This document shows, piece by piece, positions 1 to 8,105 of a stretch of DNA of 64,000 bases (within the stretch, counting starts at the first letter, position 1; the number at the start of each line of letters is the position of its first letter). The translations under genes were made by a program, and so were the position numbers. The notes beneath the pieces are model-generated. The model searched no databases. It had not been told where the DNA came from and was given only the letters and a program-made list of their open reading frames with translations. Origin of the DNA: Metabacillus sp. KUDC1714 (GTDB lineage Bacteria; Bacillota; Bacilli; Bacillales; Bacillaceae); assembly GCF_014217835.1 (NCBI RefSeq), contig NZ_CP055263.1:3041501-3105500 (forward strand), written 5' to 3'.

Positions 1-51
1 ATCAAATACTAAAATTCTGGATTAAAAAAGGGTAAAAAATTTAATGAATTA

Positions 52-68
52 TATACCTGTAGGGGTAA
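52..68 (+). promoter_or_regulatory. CstR/CsoR-like operator palindrome
   Basis: TATACCTGTAGGGGTAA is an imperfect palindrome of the ATACC-N4-GGGTAT class bound by CsoR/CstR repressors. It lies just before the ribosome binding site (71-80) of the first sulfur gene. Two similar palindromes occur at 1307-1323 and 2036-2052, which supports a real site. The regulator gene is not in the window; persulfide-sensing CstR is inferred from the genes controlled. Confidence 0.55.
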
Positions 69-85
69 ATAGAGGAGGAACTACT

Positions 86-565
86 GTGACAGACAAGAAG
101 AAGACAACGATTGTATTATTCAGTGGTGAATATGATAAGGCAATGGCTGCTTATATAATTGCGAACGGTGCAGCTGCCTATGATCATGAAGTAACGATCT
201 TTCACACATTTTGGGGATTAAATGCTCTGCGTAAAGATGAAAATATTCAAGTGAAGAAAGGTTTTATGGAAAAGATGTTCGGCAAAATGATGCCTAGAGG
301 GGCAGAAAAAATGGGATTGTCAAAAATGAACTTTGCTGGTTTCGGTCCAAAAATGATCAAAGATGTTATGAAGAAGCACAATGCCTTGCCTCTTTCGAAT
401 TTAATTGAAATGGCACAAGAACAAGATGTGAAATTAGTAGCATGTACGATGACAATGGATTTACTCGGTCTTCAAGAAGAAGAACTTTTAAATAATATTG
501 AGTATGCAGGTGTTGCTGCATACCTTGCAGATGCAGAAGATGGAAACGTGAATTTATTCATCTAA
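86..565 (+). CDS. yrkE: DsrE/DsrF-like (DsrE2) sulfur carrier protein, YrkE-like
   Basis: A protein of about 159 residues of the DsrE/F/H-like family. These small cytoplasmic proteins hold or transfer sulfane sulfur, with TusA and rhodaneses as usual partners. The VACTMTMD stretch near the C-terminal third carries the conserved Cys typical of the DsrE2 subgroup. I chose the GTG at 86 because AGAGGAGGAA (71-80) is correctly spaced before it; an in-frame ATG at 44 would place the operator palindrome inside the gene. It is the first gene of a run matching the order yrkE-yrkF-yrkH-yrkI-yrkJ of B. subtilis. The exact sulfur acceptor cannot be read from the sequence. Confidence 0.8.
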   Translation: MTDKKKTTIVLFSGEYDKAMAAYIIANGAAAYDHEVTIFHTFWGLNALRKDENIQVKKGFMEKMFGKMMPRGAEKMGLSKMNFAGFGPKMIKDVMKKHNALPLSNLIEMAQEQDVKLVACTMTMDLLGLQEEELLNNIEYAGVAAYLADAEDGNVNLFI

Positions 566-613
566 GTAAGTTAAATAGGGGGATACTCCCCTAAGTATTT
601 AAGGAGGATATAT

Positions 614-976
614 ATGGAATACATTAACTATTTAGTTATTGCCCTTTTCATTTTTCTCATTCTGAACCGAATCATTCCAGTTAAAGGTATAAGACATATC
701 TCAACAGTTGAATTGAAAAATGAACTAAAAGATAAGAATAAGCAATTTATAGATGTCAGAACGCCTAGTGAATTTAAAGGGAATCGTATTAAAGAATTTA
801 AAAATATTCCACTTCATGAACTCGGCCAGAAAGCTGAGAAGGCATTATCAAAAGACAAAGAAGTCGTTGTGATTTGTCAAAGTGGCATGAGAAGTCAAAA
901 GGCTAGTAAAATACTGAAAAAATTAGGTTATACAAATGTGACAAATGTAAAGGGCGGTATGGGCGCTTGGAGATAA
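614..976 (+). CDS. membrane-anchored single-domain rhodanese
   Basis: A protein of 120 residues. The N-terminus (about residues 5-22) is a hydrophobic segment that should anchor it in the membrane, followed by one rhodanese domain. The active-site loop is CQSGMRS with Cys near residue 88, and the fold ends with the usual GGMGAW motif. Rhodaneses pass sulfane sulfur between thiols through a cysteine persulfide. The site AAGGAGG (601-607) precedes the ATG. It lies 48 bp after the DsrE-like gene and 16 bp before a second rhodanese, so the three are probably co-transcribed. The anchor may put it near the permease encoded later in the operon; that is inference. Confidence 0.85.
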   Translation: MEYINYLVIALFIFLILNRIIPVKGIRHISTVELKNELKDKNKQFIDVRTPSEFKGNRIKEFKNIPLHELGQKAEKALSKDKEVVVICQSGMRSQKASKILKKLGYTNVTNVKGGMGAWR

Positions 977-992
977 AAGGAGGCTATTAAAA

Positions 993-1289
993 ATGAAACA
1001 ATTTACGGCAAAAGAAGTAGAAAACATGTTAATTCAAGGTCAAAGTGTAAACATCATTGACGTGAGAGAAGTGGAAGAGGTAGAAGCTGGGAAGATTCCT
1101 GGTGCCTTTCACATTCCATTAGGATTATTAGAATTTCGAATGAATGAACTAAATAAATCAAAAGAATATATCATGGTTTGTCGTTCTGGTGCAAGAAGTG
1201 GTCGTGCTTACCAATTTCTTGAAAGCCATGGGTACAATGTAATTAATATGACTGGTGGAATGCTTGACTGGGAAGGCGAAACAAACTAA
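993..1289 (+). CDS. soluble single-domain rhodanese
   Basis: A compact rhodanese of 98 residues with an active-site loop CRSGARS (Cys about residue 63) and C-terminal GGMLDW. No signal peptide or membrane segment is visible, so it is cytoplasmic. The ribosome binding site AAAGGAGG ends near 983. It differs clearly from the preceding anchored rhodanese and from the rhodanese halves of the next two genes, so this operon encodes four separate rhodanese domains. Its role is presumably sulfane-sulfur relay to or from the persulfide dioxygenase; specificity cannot be told from sequence. Confidence 0.85.
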   Translation: MKQFTAKEVENMLIQGQSVNIIDVREVEEVEAGKIPGAFHIPLGLLEFRMNELNKSKEYIMVCRSGARSGRAYQFLESHGYNVINMTGGMLDWEGETN

Positions 1290-1306
1290 TTTTTTTTAAA
1301 AATAAT

Positions 1307-1323
1307 TATACCCCAATGGGTAA
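1307..1323 (+). promoter_or_regulatory. CstR/CsoR-like operator palindrome
   Basis: TATACCCCAATGGGTAA is the best of the three palindromes: ATACCC and GGGTAA arms around a 4-base centre, directly upstream of the TusA-rhodanese ribosome binding site. Spacing to the SD matches the copies at 52-68 and 2036-2052. Either each gene block has its own repressed start point, or blocks were duplicated with their leaders. Confidence 0.6.
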
Positions 1324-1340
1324 TTAGGAGGATCTTTATA

Positions 1341-1907
1341 ATGAACTCATTAAAAACAGATTTATTAGTGGATGCGAAAGGATTAGCGTGCCCAATGCCA
1401 ATTGTCAGAACAAAGAAAGCGATGAATGAAATCGAAGCAGGGCAGGTTTTAGAGGTTCAAGCAACAGATAAAGGTTCAAAGGCTGATATTCAAGCTTGGG
1501 CAAAAAGCTCTGGTCATCAATATTTAGGTACACTTGAAGAAGACGATGTTCTTAAGCATTACCTACGTAAATCTTCAAATGAAGAAACTGTTGAAAGAAA
1601 ACATCCATATGTAACAAGTAACGAAGAACTTGAGAAAAAATTAGAAGCTAGAGCAAACATTGTTGTGTTAGATGTAAGGGAATCTGCCGAATATGCATTT
1701 AACCATATTCCAAACGCGATTTCGATTCCGTTAGGCGAATTGGATGAGCGTGTAAGTGAATTGGATAAAGATGATGAAATTTATGTAGTGTGTCGAACTG
1801 GAAGTCGTAGTGATCTCGCGTCTCAAAAATTAGCTGAAAAGGGTTTTACGAAAGTAAATAATGTTGTACCGGGTATGATTGCTTGGTCAGGAATAACGTC
1901 CACATAA
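1341..1907 (+). CDS. yrkF: TusA-rhodanese fusion sulfurtransferase, YrkF-like
   Basis: A two-domain sulfur carrier of 188 residues. Residues 1-75 form a TusA (SirA) domain with the hallmark CPMPIVRTKKAM, Cys17 being the sulfur-carrying residue. Residues 90-188 form a rhodanese with CRTGSRS (Cys about residue 151). The fusion would let sulfur pass between the two cysteines within one chain, as proposed for YrkF. AGGAGG (1327-1332) precedes the ATG. In the same frame just after the stop is a short remnant of another gene (1908-2009). It sits between single rhodaneses and the persulfide dioxygenase, fitting a detoxification relay. Confidence 0.88.
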   Translation: MNSLKTDLLVDAKGLACPMPIVRTKKAMNEIEAGQVLEVQATDKGSKADIQAWAKSSGHQYLGTLEEDDVLKHYLRKSSNEETVERKHPYVTSNEELEKKLEARANIVVLDVRESAEYAFNHIPNAISIPLGELDERVSELDKDDEIYVVCRTGSRSDLASQKLAEKGFTKVNNVVPGMIAWSGITST

Positions 1908-2009
1908 ATAAGTAAGGAAGAAATCTATATTATTGAAGGAATAGAAGTTGGCGGAGCTGTAACATTTTTAGAATTTGCAAGTGATGTGGAAGTACCACTT
2001 ACTTTCTAA
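1908..2009 (+). pseudogene. C-terminal remnant of a DsrE-like gene (tentative)
   Basis: After the yrkF stop the same frame stays open and encodes IIEGIEVGGAVTFLEFA followed by a short tail and TAA at 2007-2009. It has no start codon or ribosome binding site of its own. The GGA(V/A)TFL..A pattern resembles the last turn of DsrE/DsrF-family proteins, so this is probably the tail of a deleted second DsrE-like gene. The family call is tentative; the coding character is moderately clear. Confidence 0.4.
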
Positions 2010-2035
2010 ATACCAATTATTTTTTTAAACTCAAA

Positions 2036-2052
2036 TATACCATAGGGGGTAA
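2036..2052 (+). promoter_or_regulatory. CstR/CsoR-like operator palindrome
   Basis: TATACCATAGGGGGTAA precedes the persulfide dioxygenase start by 5 bp and overlaps its ribosome binding region. It has the same arms as the sites at 52-68 and 1307-1323. A half-site (AGGGGGTAATTGAG, 3202-3215) also precedes the broken TusA gene. Confidence 0.55.
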
Positions 2053-2057
2053 TTAGG

Positions 2058-3185
2058 ATGACTGTTAAAGCTATGACTTCAAAAAAAGTAACAAGAAAGG
2101 TATTTAATAAAGAAGCATTATTTATTCTTGATGTTCGTAATGAAGGAGATTTTCAAGACTGGAAGATAGAAGGAGAAAATTTTGCTTATCTAAATATCCC
2201 ATATTTTGAATTGCTAGATGGTGTTGAAGAAATTTTAGAAAAGATTCCATCTGATAAAGAAGTATTAGTTGTGTGTGCGAAAGAAGGCTCTTCTGTCATG
2301 GTAGCTGAAATGCTTTCTGAACAAGGTTTAGATGTTTCTTACTTAGAAGGCGGAATGAAGACATGGAGTGAACACTTAGAGCCTGTGAAAATTGGCGATT
2401 TTAAAGAAGGCGGGGAAATTTATCAGTTTGTACGTATTGGTAAGGGCTGTTTATCATACATGGTGGTTTCAAATGGAGAAGCGGCAATTATTGATGCAAC
2501 TCGAATGACTTCTACTTATCTAAACTTTGCACAAAAAATAGGGGCAAACATTACTCATGTATTCGATACTCACCTTCACGCTGACCATATTTCAGGTGGT
2601 AGAGTGATTGCTGCTCATACAGGTGCAACATACTGGTTGCCGCCAAAGGATGCAACAGAAGTATCGTTTGAATATAGTCCACTAGAAGGTGGCAATACCG
2701 TAACAATTGGAAATACAGACATTGATATTCATGCATTATACTCACCAGGTCACACAATTGGTTCAACTTCATTTGTTGTTGATTCTTCATACTTATTAAC
2801 AGGAGATATTCTCTTTATAGATTCAATAGGAAGACCAGATCTAGCAGGGATGGCTGAAGATTGGGTTGCAGATTTAAGAGAGAGTTTATATAAACGCTAT
2901 AGAGAACTGTCAGAGGACTTAATAGTTTTACCTGCTCATTTTATGATCATTGATGAGTTGAATGAAGATGGAAGTGTAGCAGAAAAATTAGGTACTTTAT
3001 TTGCGGAAAATCATGGTTTAAACATTGTAGATGAAAATGAATTTAGAAAACTTGTTACAGAAAATTTACCACCGCAACCAAATGCATATCAAGAAATTCG
3101 TGAAACAAATATGGGGAAAATCACTCCAGATGAAGAAAAGCAACGAGAAATGGAAATTGGACCTAACCGTTGTGCGGTTCGCTAA
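2058..3185 (+). CDS. yrkH: rhodanese-persulfide dioxygenase fusion (metallo-beta-lactamase fold), YrkH-like
   Basis: A protein of 375 residues. Residues 1-110 are a rhodanese domain (Cys73 in VVCAKEGSS, then GGMKTW). Residues 115-375 are a metallo-beta-lactamase domain of the ETHE1/persulfide dioxygenase type. The metal motif THLHADH has His172, His174, Asp176 and His177, with later ligands in SPGHT and GDILF. These enzymes oxidise glutathione-, bacillithiol- or CoA-type persulfides to sulfite using Fe(II) and O2. The rhodanese can turn sulfite plus persulfide into thiosulfate, as known for CstB-type fusions. Here the rhodanese is N-terminal, whereas S. aureus CstB starts with the dioxygenase. 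The ATG at 2058 follows TAGG directly after the operator. Confidence 0.87.
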   Translation: MTVKAMTSKKVTRKVFNKEALFILDVRNEGDFQDWKIEGENFAYLNIPYFELLDGVEEILEKIPSDKEVLVVCAKEGSSVMVAEMLSEQGLDVSYLEGGMKTWSEHLEPVKIGDFKEGGEIYQFVRIGKGCLSYMVVSNGEAAIIDATRMTSTYLNFAQKIGANITHVFDTHLHADHISGGRVIAAHTGATYWLPPKDATEVSFEYSPLEGGNTVTIGNTDIDIHALYSPGHTIGSTSFVVDSSYLLTGDILFIDSIGRPDLAGMAEDWVADLRESLYKRYRELSEDLIVLPAHFMIIDELNEDGSVAEKLGTLFAENHGLNIVDENEFRKLVTENLPPQPNAYQEIRETNMGKITPDEEKQREMEIGPNRCAVR

Positions 3186-3215
3186 CTATATATAAATTTT
3201 TAGGGGGTAATTGAG

Positions 3216-3314
3216 ATGGAAGCAATAAAAGTATTAGATGCAAAAGGATTAGCATGTCCAATGCCAATCGTAAAAACAAAAAAAGCAATGAAGTTTTGGA
3301 TAAAAAAGGGCTGA
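3216..3314 (+). pseudogene. yrkI: truncated TusA (YrkI-like) gene
   Basis: The reading frame starts normally with MEAIKVLDAKGLACPMPIVK and TKKAM, the complete sulfur-carrier motif of a TusA protein. It then jumps to FWIKKG and stops after 32 residues, while the family is about 75 residues long. The break looks like an internal deletion of about 40 codons, leaving the first helix and the tail. A terminator hairpin follows at once. The protein would lack most of the fold, so I treat it as a relic of yrkI. Confidence 0.75.
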
Positions 3315-3319
3315 AAAAT

Positions 3320-3347
3320 AAAGGGAACCGAGTGCAGGTTCCCTTTT
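3320..3347 (+). terminator. intrinsic terminator
   Basis: AAAGGGAACC, a 7-base loop and GGTTCCCTTTT form a 10-bp stem ending in a T-run. It lies between the broken TusA and the permease gene, so the permease probably depends on read-through or its own promoter. Confidence 0.75.
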
Positions 3348-3367
3348 CTAAATAGGAGGTAATAAAC

Positions 3368-4144
3368 ATGGAATTAGGGTTTATTATAACAATCTTTTTA
3401 ATTGGATTTATAGGTTCATATATTTCAGGAATGCTAGGAATTGGCGGTTCTATTATCAAATATCCAATGCTATTGTATATTCCACCTCTATTTGGTATAG
3501 CGGCATTTAGTGCACACGAAGTTTCTGGAATAAGTGCCGTCCAGGTGTTCTTTGCGACAATCGGTGGTGTTTGGGCATATCGAAAGGGTGGATATTTAAA
3601 TAAAACATTGATTGGGTATATGGGAATTAGCATTCTAATAGGTAGTTTTATTGGAGGATATGGTTCAAAACTAATGTCTGATGGTGGCATTAATCTAATC
3701 TATGGAATTTTAGCTTTAATTGCAGCAGTAATGATGTTTATTCCTAAAAAGGGAATTGACGACATTCCACTAGATCAAGTGAAATTTAACAAATGGCTTG
3801 CAGCTATACTAGCTTTAATCGTTGGTGTAGGTGCAGGGATTGTCGGTGCAGCAGGAGCATTTTTACTAGTACCAATCATGTTAGTTGTACTAAAAATCCC
3901 AACCCGTATGACGATCGCTTCATCCCTAGCTATCACTTTTATTTCTTCAATTGGTGCAACTGTTGGAAAAATAACGACAGGGCAAGTTGATTACGGTCCA
4001 GCAGCTATTATGGTTATTGCAAGTTTAATTGCATCACCATTGGGAGCTATGGCAGGGAAAAAGGTGAATACAAAGATTCTGCAAGTTATTTTAGCCTTAT
4101 TAATTTTTGGAACAGCTTTAAAAATTTGGCTTGATATCATTTGA
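3368..4144 (+). CDS. yrkJ: TSUP/TauE-SafE family sulfur-compound permease, YrkJ-like
   Basis: An integral membrane protein of 258 residues with about eight hydrophobic helices and the internal two-fold repeat of the TauE/SafE (TSUP) family. [13 protein letters not shown] occurs near residue 22 and [15 protein letters not shown] near residue 155. TSUP proteins in sulfur operons export sulfite or related sulfur anions or import thiosulfate. Beside a persulfide dioxygenase, export of sulfite or thiosulfate is the likely job, but direction cannot be read from sequence. ATAGGAGG (3352-3359) precedes the ATG. A terminator just upstream weakens the link to the sulfur operon. Confidence 0.85.
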   Translation: MELGFIITIFLIGFIGSYISGMLGIGGSIIKYPMLLYIPPLFGIAAFSAHEVSGISAVQVFFATIGGVWAYRKGGYLNKTLIGYMGISILIGSFIGGYGSKLMSDGGINLIYGILALIAAVMMFIPKKGIDDIPLDQVKFNKWLAAILALIVGVGAGIVGAAGAFLLVPIMLVVLKIPTRMTIASSLAITFISSIGATVGKITTGQVDYGPAAIMVIASLIASPLGAMAGKKVNTKILQVILALLIFGTALKIWLDII

Positions 4145-4218
4145 AAAATATTACTCAAGTGTGCCTGATTTTAGAAGGGATTGAGTTCCTTAATTTTATA
4201 GGATTAATAAATCAGGAT

Positions 4219-4247
4219 ACGGTTCAAGTATATTGAACCGTATTTTT
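4219..4247 (+). terminator. intrinsic terminator of the sulfur operon
   Basis: ACGGTTCAA, a 5-base loop and TTGAACCGT form a perfect 9-bp stem followed by ATTTTTAT, 75 bp after the permease stop. The rest of the gap up to 4435 shows nothing else recognisable. Confidence 0.8.
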
Positions 4248-4435
4248 ATGGCTGGGCGTTGGCCTATAGTGGATCATCTAATAATAAATAATTTGAAATT
4301 TTGCTAACGGTGTAATAATTAAAAGGGTTGTAATAAAGCTCCTTTTTTATTGAAATCAGTTAAGTACACTCCTCTCCTACATTACATAGGATAATTAGAA
4401 AATTATAATTAATTAATTTGAAGGGATTGAGGAAA

Positions 4436-5242
4436 ATGTACTGTGCACCTTATATGTATCAATATCCTTATTATGTGAATGTACCAATGTATACTTACAG
4501 AAATTCTACAGATTATTGGACTGATCATAATGAGGGATTTGGTTCGTATCGGTCATCTTATGGTCATAATAGGATTATGTTAAAAGATTATGGAGCAAAC
4601 CCATTTGTTATTAATATTAATGAAGCCACTAAGCAAAACAATACGTATCGAACAGCAATATGGACAGGTAATCATTTGCAAGTTACATTAATGAGTCTCA
4701 ATATGGGTGAAGATATAGGTTTAGAAATGCACCCTAACGTAGATCAATTCTTAAGAGTCGAACAAGGTCAGGGAATTGTACAAATGGGCAAAGGTAGAGA
4801 TAATTTAAATTTTCAAAGAAGAATTTTTGATGACTCTGCTATTATGATCCCGGCTGGAATGTGGCACAATGTAAAAAATACAGGAAATGTCCCTTTAAAA
4901 CTATACTCGATATATGCCCCACCAAATCACCCATTTGGTACTGTTCATAGAACTAAAGCAGATGCAATGGCTGCAGAAGAAAGCTATGGTAATGAAAATG
5001 GAAATACAGTAGTTTTTGGAAGGACTCCAGATGACTGGTTAAGATATACGGAATTTTTGGTAAAAGAAGGCTTGGAAGACGTTAAAAGAGGAATTAATAT
5101 GACACACATTCTTCAAGAATTTATTCTAATGGGAGTTCTTGTTGGAAAAGGATATTCTCCTGAAAAAGCATATGAAACCGTAGAAGAATGGGAGCGTACA
5201 GGAGAATCTAAAATTTTACAGAAGAGCAAAAAAAATATGTAG
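4436..5242 (+). CDS. yrkC: cupin-domain protein, YrkC-like, with Tyr-rich N-terminus
   Basis: A protein of 268 residues from the ATG at 4436 (AAGGGATTGAGG upstream; an in-frame TTG at 4418 has no better site). Residues 1-45 are rich in Tyr (MYCAPYMYQYPYYVNVPMY), reminiscent of spore-coat proteins. A single cupin barrel follows, with metal-type His residues in EMHPNVDQFL and PAGMWHNVKN. The last 70 residues are helical (LRYTEFLVKEGLEDVKRG). This layout matches YrkC, a putative cupin dioxygenase encoded close to the yrkE group in B. subtilis, so the whole yrk neighbourhood seems to have stayed together. Substrate unknown. A coat role is suggested only by the Tyr-rich start. Confidence 0.7.
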   Translation: MYCAPYMYQYPYYVNVPMYTYRNSTDYWTDHNEGFGSYRSSYGHNRIMLKDYGANPFVININEATKQNNTYRTAIWTGNHLQVTLMSLNMGEDIGLEMHPNVDQFLRVEQGQGIVQMGKGRDNLNFQRRIFDDSAIMIPAGMWHNVKNTGNVPLKLYSIYAPPNHPFGTVHRTKADAMAAEESYGNENGNTVVFGRTPDDWLRYTEFLVKEGLEDVKRGINMTHILQEFILMGVLVGKGYSPEKAYETVEEWERTGESKILQKSKKNM

Positions 5243-5309
5243 AAACATTCATATTTCAACAATTGGTGCTTTTGTTTAATAAAATGAATCTGGATATACA
5301 TGAAAAAGA

Positions 5310-5347
5310 AAAGCGACTACCATTATTGGTTGTCGCTTTATTTGTTT
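5310..5347 (+). terminator. intrinsic terminator after the cupin gene
   Basis: AAAGCGAC and GTCGCTTT arms plus inner ACC/GGT pairs form a hairpin followed by TTTATTTGTTT. It overlaps the tail of a minus-strand recombinase remnant (5338-5400). Confidence 0.7.
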
Positions 5348-5400
5348 AGACCTTGTTCTTTAATTTTTGCATAAATTGTTGATCGAGGAATACCTGTCAT
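5338..5400 (-). pseudogene. C-terminal tail of a serine recombinase (resolvase) gene
   Basis: Read on the minus strand, 5400 to 5338 encodes MTGIPRSTIYAKIKEQGLNK and a stop. That is the helix-turn-helix end of Tn3-type resolvases (T-G-I-x-R-S-T-I-Y). No upstream coding remains, so only the last 20 codons survive. A second decayed copy lies at 7955-8075, giving two relics on either side of the DUF3231 gene pair. Confidence 0.55.
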
Positions 5401-5475
5401 ATGTATATTGAAAAAATCTGAATGTGATTTTAAATGGGGGAACATACTAAGCAAAAAAGAATGAAGGAAGATACC

Positions 5476-6498
5476 ATGAAAACTATTAAACCAATTAAAG
5501 TTGGTTCAAATAAAACAAACACTTCAGAAAAACTAACTTCAGCAGAAATGGGTAAACTTTGGGCTACATATATGGGGAACAGCATGGGAAAATGCATTTT
5601 AAGCTATTATCTTCAACACGTTGATGATGATGATATTAAAATTTTATTAGAAAATGCATTAAAATTAAGTGTAGATTTTATGGAAACAATTGAAGCAATT
5701 TTTATAAAAGAAAATTTCCCTATTCCGAAAGGGTTTACTAAAGAGGACGTAAATTTAGGTGCTCCAAGGTTATTTGAAGATGAATTTTATGTTCATTACT
5801 TGAAGTATGTTACAAAAGCAGGAATGAGTATTTATAATGTAGCCATACCTCTTGTTTATAGAAAGGATGTAAAAGAATTTTTTAGATATTGTATGGATTC
5901 TTCAATGGATTTAATGGACCAAACCAAAGAAATATTAATGAATAAAGGGCTTATCAGCAAGCCACCATTTATTCCAGTTCCAGAAAATGTGGAATTTGTT
6001 CATGAGGATTTCTTAAACGGCTACTTTGGACATGTACGACCGCTACACGCTTTAGAAATTACCCACCTTTACGATAATATTGAGAATAATGTAACGAGTA
6101 AAGCACTAATTATGGCATTTGCACAAGTCGCAAAGGATGAAAAGATTAGGGAATTGTTTGAAAGAGGTAGAGATAGGACATCTACAAATATTGAACGTTA
6201 TATGCAAATGCTACATAAAGAAAATTTGCCTTCACCATCTTTTCTGGACGATTTAGTTACAACATCTACTTTTTCTCCTTTTTCTGATAAGTTAATGTTA
6301 TTTCATAAGATCGATATGTTTTCAATAAAAATAAGGGCATTTGGAAATTCTACAGCAGTAAATGGAAGGCATGACATAGCGCTAATGTATACTAAATCAT
6401 TAATGAAAATTCTAACTTTTGTTCAAGATGCAACAAAAATCATGATTGAGAAAGGCTGGTTTGAACAAGCACCAAAAGCAGCGGATAGAGAAAACTAG
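5476..6498 (+). CDS. DUF3231 family protein
   Basis: A protein of 340 residues starting at the ATG at 5476, preceded by AAGGAAG at 5463-5469. The track-length start at 5434 would add 14 residues and lacks a good site, and 340 equals the length of the paralogue downstream. DUF3231 proteins are Bacillus-specific, all-helical, and built of two similar ferritin-like halves. Here the halves begin at LTSAEMGKLWATYMGNSM and at LHALEITHLYDNIENNVTS. Some relatives are linked to sporulation or spore coats, but no biochemical role is established. About 42% of positions look shared with the next gene by eye, suggesting an old tandem duplication. Confidence 0.8.
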   Translation: MKTIKPIKVGSNKTNTSEKLTSAEMGKLWATYMGNSMGKCILSYYLQHVDDDDIKILLENALKLSVDFMETIEAIFIKENFPIPKGFTKEDVNLGAPRLFEDEFYVHYLKYVTKAGMSIYNVAIPLVYRKDVKEFFRYCMDSSMDLMDQTKEILMNKGLISKPPFIPVPENVEFVHEDFLNGYFGHVRPLHALEITHLYDNIENNVTSKALIMAFAQVAKDEKIRELFERGRDRTSTNIERYMQMLHKENLPSPSFLDDLVTTSTFSPFSDKLMLFHKIDMFSIKIRAFGNSTAVNGRHDIALMYTKSLMKILTFVQDATKIMIEKGWFEQAPKAADREN

Positions 6499-6781
6499 TA
6501 TTTGATTAAGTGCTTAAAATCTCTTTAAAAAGGTAGATAATTGAAGATCTAAAAGTAATATTAATATGGAGCATAGCTTTTTCGGGTTTCGGTCATTGCT
6601 ATGTAGAGGCATGGAATTGGGGTAATTTTTAAAAGGATTTTTCTTGACTTAAAAACCTAATAAGGTCAATTGAACAAGTTATTAAATTAACTTGGAGAAA
6701 TATATTCCTTTGAATTTGTCATAATTTATAGTTATTTACAAAGAATATAACTATACCATGAAAATTTGGAGATGAAGCAAT

Positions 6782-7804
6782 GTGACTGAACATCACATTC
6801 AACTTACTTCAGCTGAAATAGCTTCTATCTGGGCTGGCTATATGAATGATAGTATGTCCAAATGTGTTTTAGGTTACTTTTTAAAAACTGTAGAAGATGT
6901 AGAAATAAAAGCGGTCGTTCAATATGCTTTTGACCTTTCATCTACACATATAAAAAAATTAACAACCATATTCCAAGAAGAACAAATTCCAACACCGACA
7001 GGGTTTACTAATAGTGATGTGAATTTAAATGCTCCCAGTCTCTTTACGGATCCATTTATGCTAGTCTATATAAATCATATGGCTAAGCTTGGTTTACTCG
7101 GATACAGTGGATTTGTTGCTATGAGTGCTAGAGATGATATGCGAGCCTATTATAGAGAAGGTCTTTCAGAAACATCGGAATTGTTTGAGCGCAGCTCAAA
7201 AGTTCTTCTTTCTAAAGGATTATTTATTAAAGCGCCATATATTGCTTATCCAACAAACACAGACTATGTAGACAGTAAAAAATATTTAAGTGGTTTTTCT
7301 CTATTTAGCAAACAAAGACCATTAAATGCAGTTGAAATATCCCACTTGTTTATGAATATTCAAACAAATATTATGGGAAGTAAACTTGCACAAAGTTTTG
7401 CTCAAATATCACCAAGAGAAAATATTCAAAAATGGATGTTAAGGGGAAGAGACATTTCAAAAAAACACGTTCAAGTGTTTTCGAAAATACTTCTAAATAA
7501 CAATATACAGCCGCCTGTATCGTCGGATATTGCTATTACTGATTCAACCACACCACCATTTTCCGATAAGTTGACACTTTATCATATGGGGTTCATGAGT
7601 ACAGCCGGAACAGGTAATTATGCAACAGCAGCTGCTGCAAGTCAAAGAAGTGATCTTATTTTTAATTATGAACGCTTATCCCTTGAGGTTGCACAATATG
7701 CCAAAGATGGAGCTGACATTATGATTAGTAATGAATGGTTAGAACAACCACCTGGAACGCTTGATAAAGATCAACTTACAAACAAAAAGGAATTAAAGAA
7801 TTAA
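6782..7804 (+). CDS. DUF3231 family protein (paralogue)
   Basis: A second DUF3231 protein of 340 residues with a GTG start at 6782 and GGAG at 6768-6771. An ATG two bases earlier runs straight into TGA, so GTG is forced. The two repeated helical halves begin with LTSAEIASIWAGYMNDSM and LNAVEISHLFMNIQTNIMG. It lies 283 bp after its paralogue with no terminator recognised between, so it may have its own promoter. The gap 6499-6781 holds nothing else I can name. Function unknown; the family tends to occur in several copies in spore-formers. Confidence 0.8.
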   Translation: MTEHHIQLTSAEIASIWAGYMNDSMSKCVLGYFLKTVEDVEIKAVVQYAFDLSSTHIKKLTTIFQEEQIPTPTGFTNSDVNLNAPSLFTDPFMLVYINHMAKLGLLGYSGFVAMSARDDMRAYYREGLSETSELFERSSKVLLSKGLFIKAPYIAYPTNTDYVDSKKYLSGFSLFSKQRPLNAVEISHLFMNIQTNIMGSKLAQSFAQISPRENIQKWMLRGRDISKKHVQVFSKILLNNNIQPPVSSDIAITDSTTPPFSDKLTLYHMGFMSTAGTGNYATAAAASQRSDLIFNYERLSLEVAQYAKDGADIMISNEWLEQPPGTLDKDQLTNKKELKN

Positions 7805-7954
7805 TTCTTTTTTCATAACAAGTAGATAATTACGGTAGCTTTTAGAAACTAATAAAGAATTATAAATGAGTAAACCGAAAGATATGATCACAAATAGGTC
7901 AGAATACAGAACTTTTTTTCTAGCAAGAATTATGTTAGAGCTTAATTTCATATT

Positions 7955-8075
7955 TGCATAAATTGTGATTGTGGAACGCAGTTATTTTAACTATATCCTT
8001 CACACTCAAACCTTTCATTCTTTCCGCATTAAAGCCTTCTTAACGTCTTTCTCTGCCTTTCCCTATATGCCCCGT
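7955..8075 (-). pseudogene. decayed serine recombinase (resolvase) C-terminus
   Basis: On the minus strand the region encodes GKGRERR, a stop, FNAERMKGLSVKDIVKITAF, then HNHNLCKY after small indels. This is the linker and HTH of a Tn3-type resolvase, and the last 35 bases align with the remnant at 5338-5400 (shared TTTGCATAAATTGT). It is clearly non-functional. The rest of the 7805-8371 gap holds an inverted repeat and a terminator hairpin but no gene. Confidence 0.5.
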
Positions 8076-8105
8076 ATCTCTTATCATAATGATAAGTGTT
8101 ATTTA

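Noticed and set aside
3163..3690. Minus-strand open frame of 175 codons across the permease start
   Set aside because: Proline/isoleucine-rich shadow of the membrane-protein codons; crosses a terminator and has no start signals.
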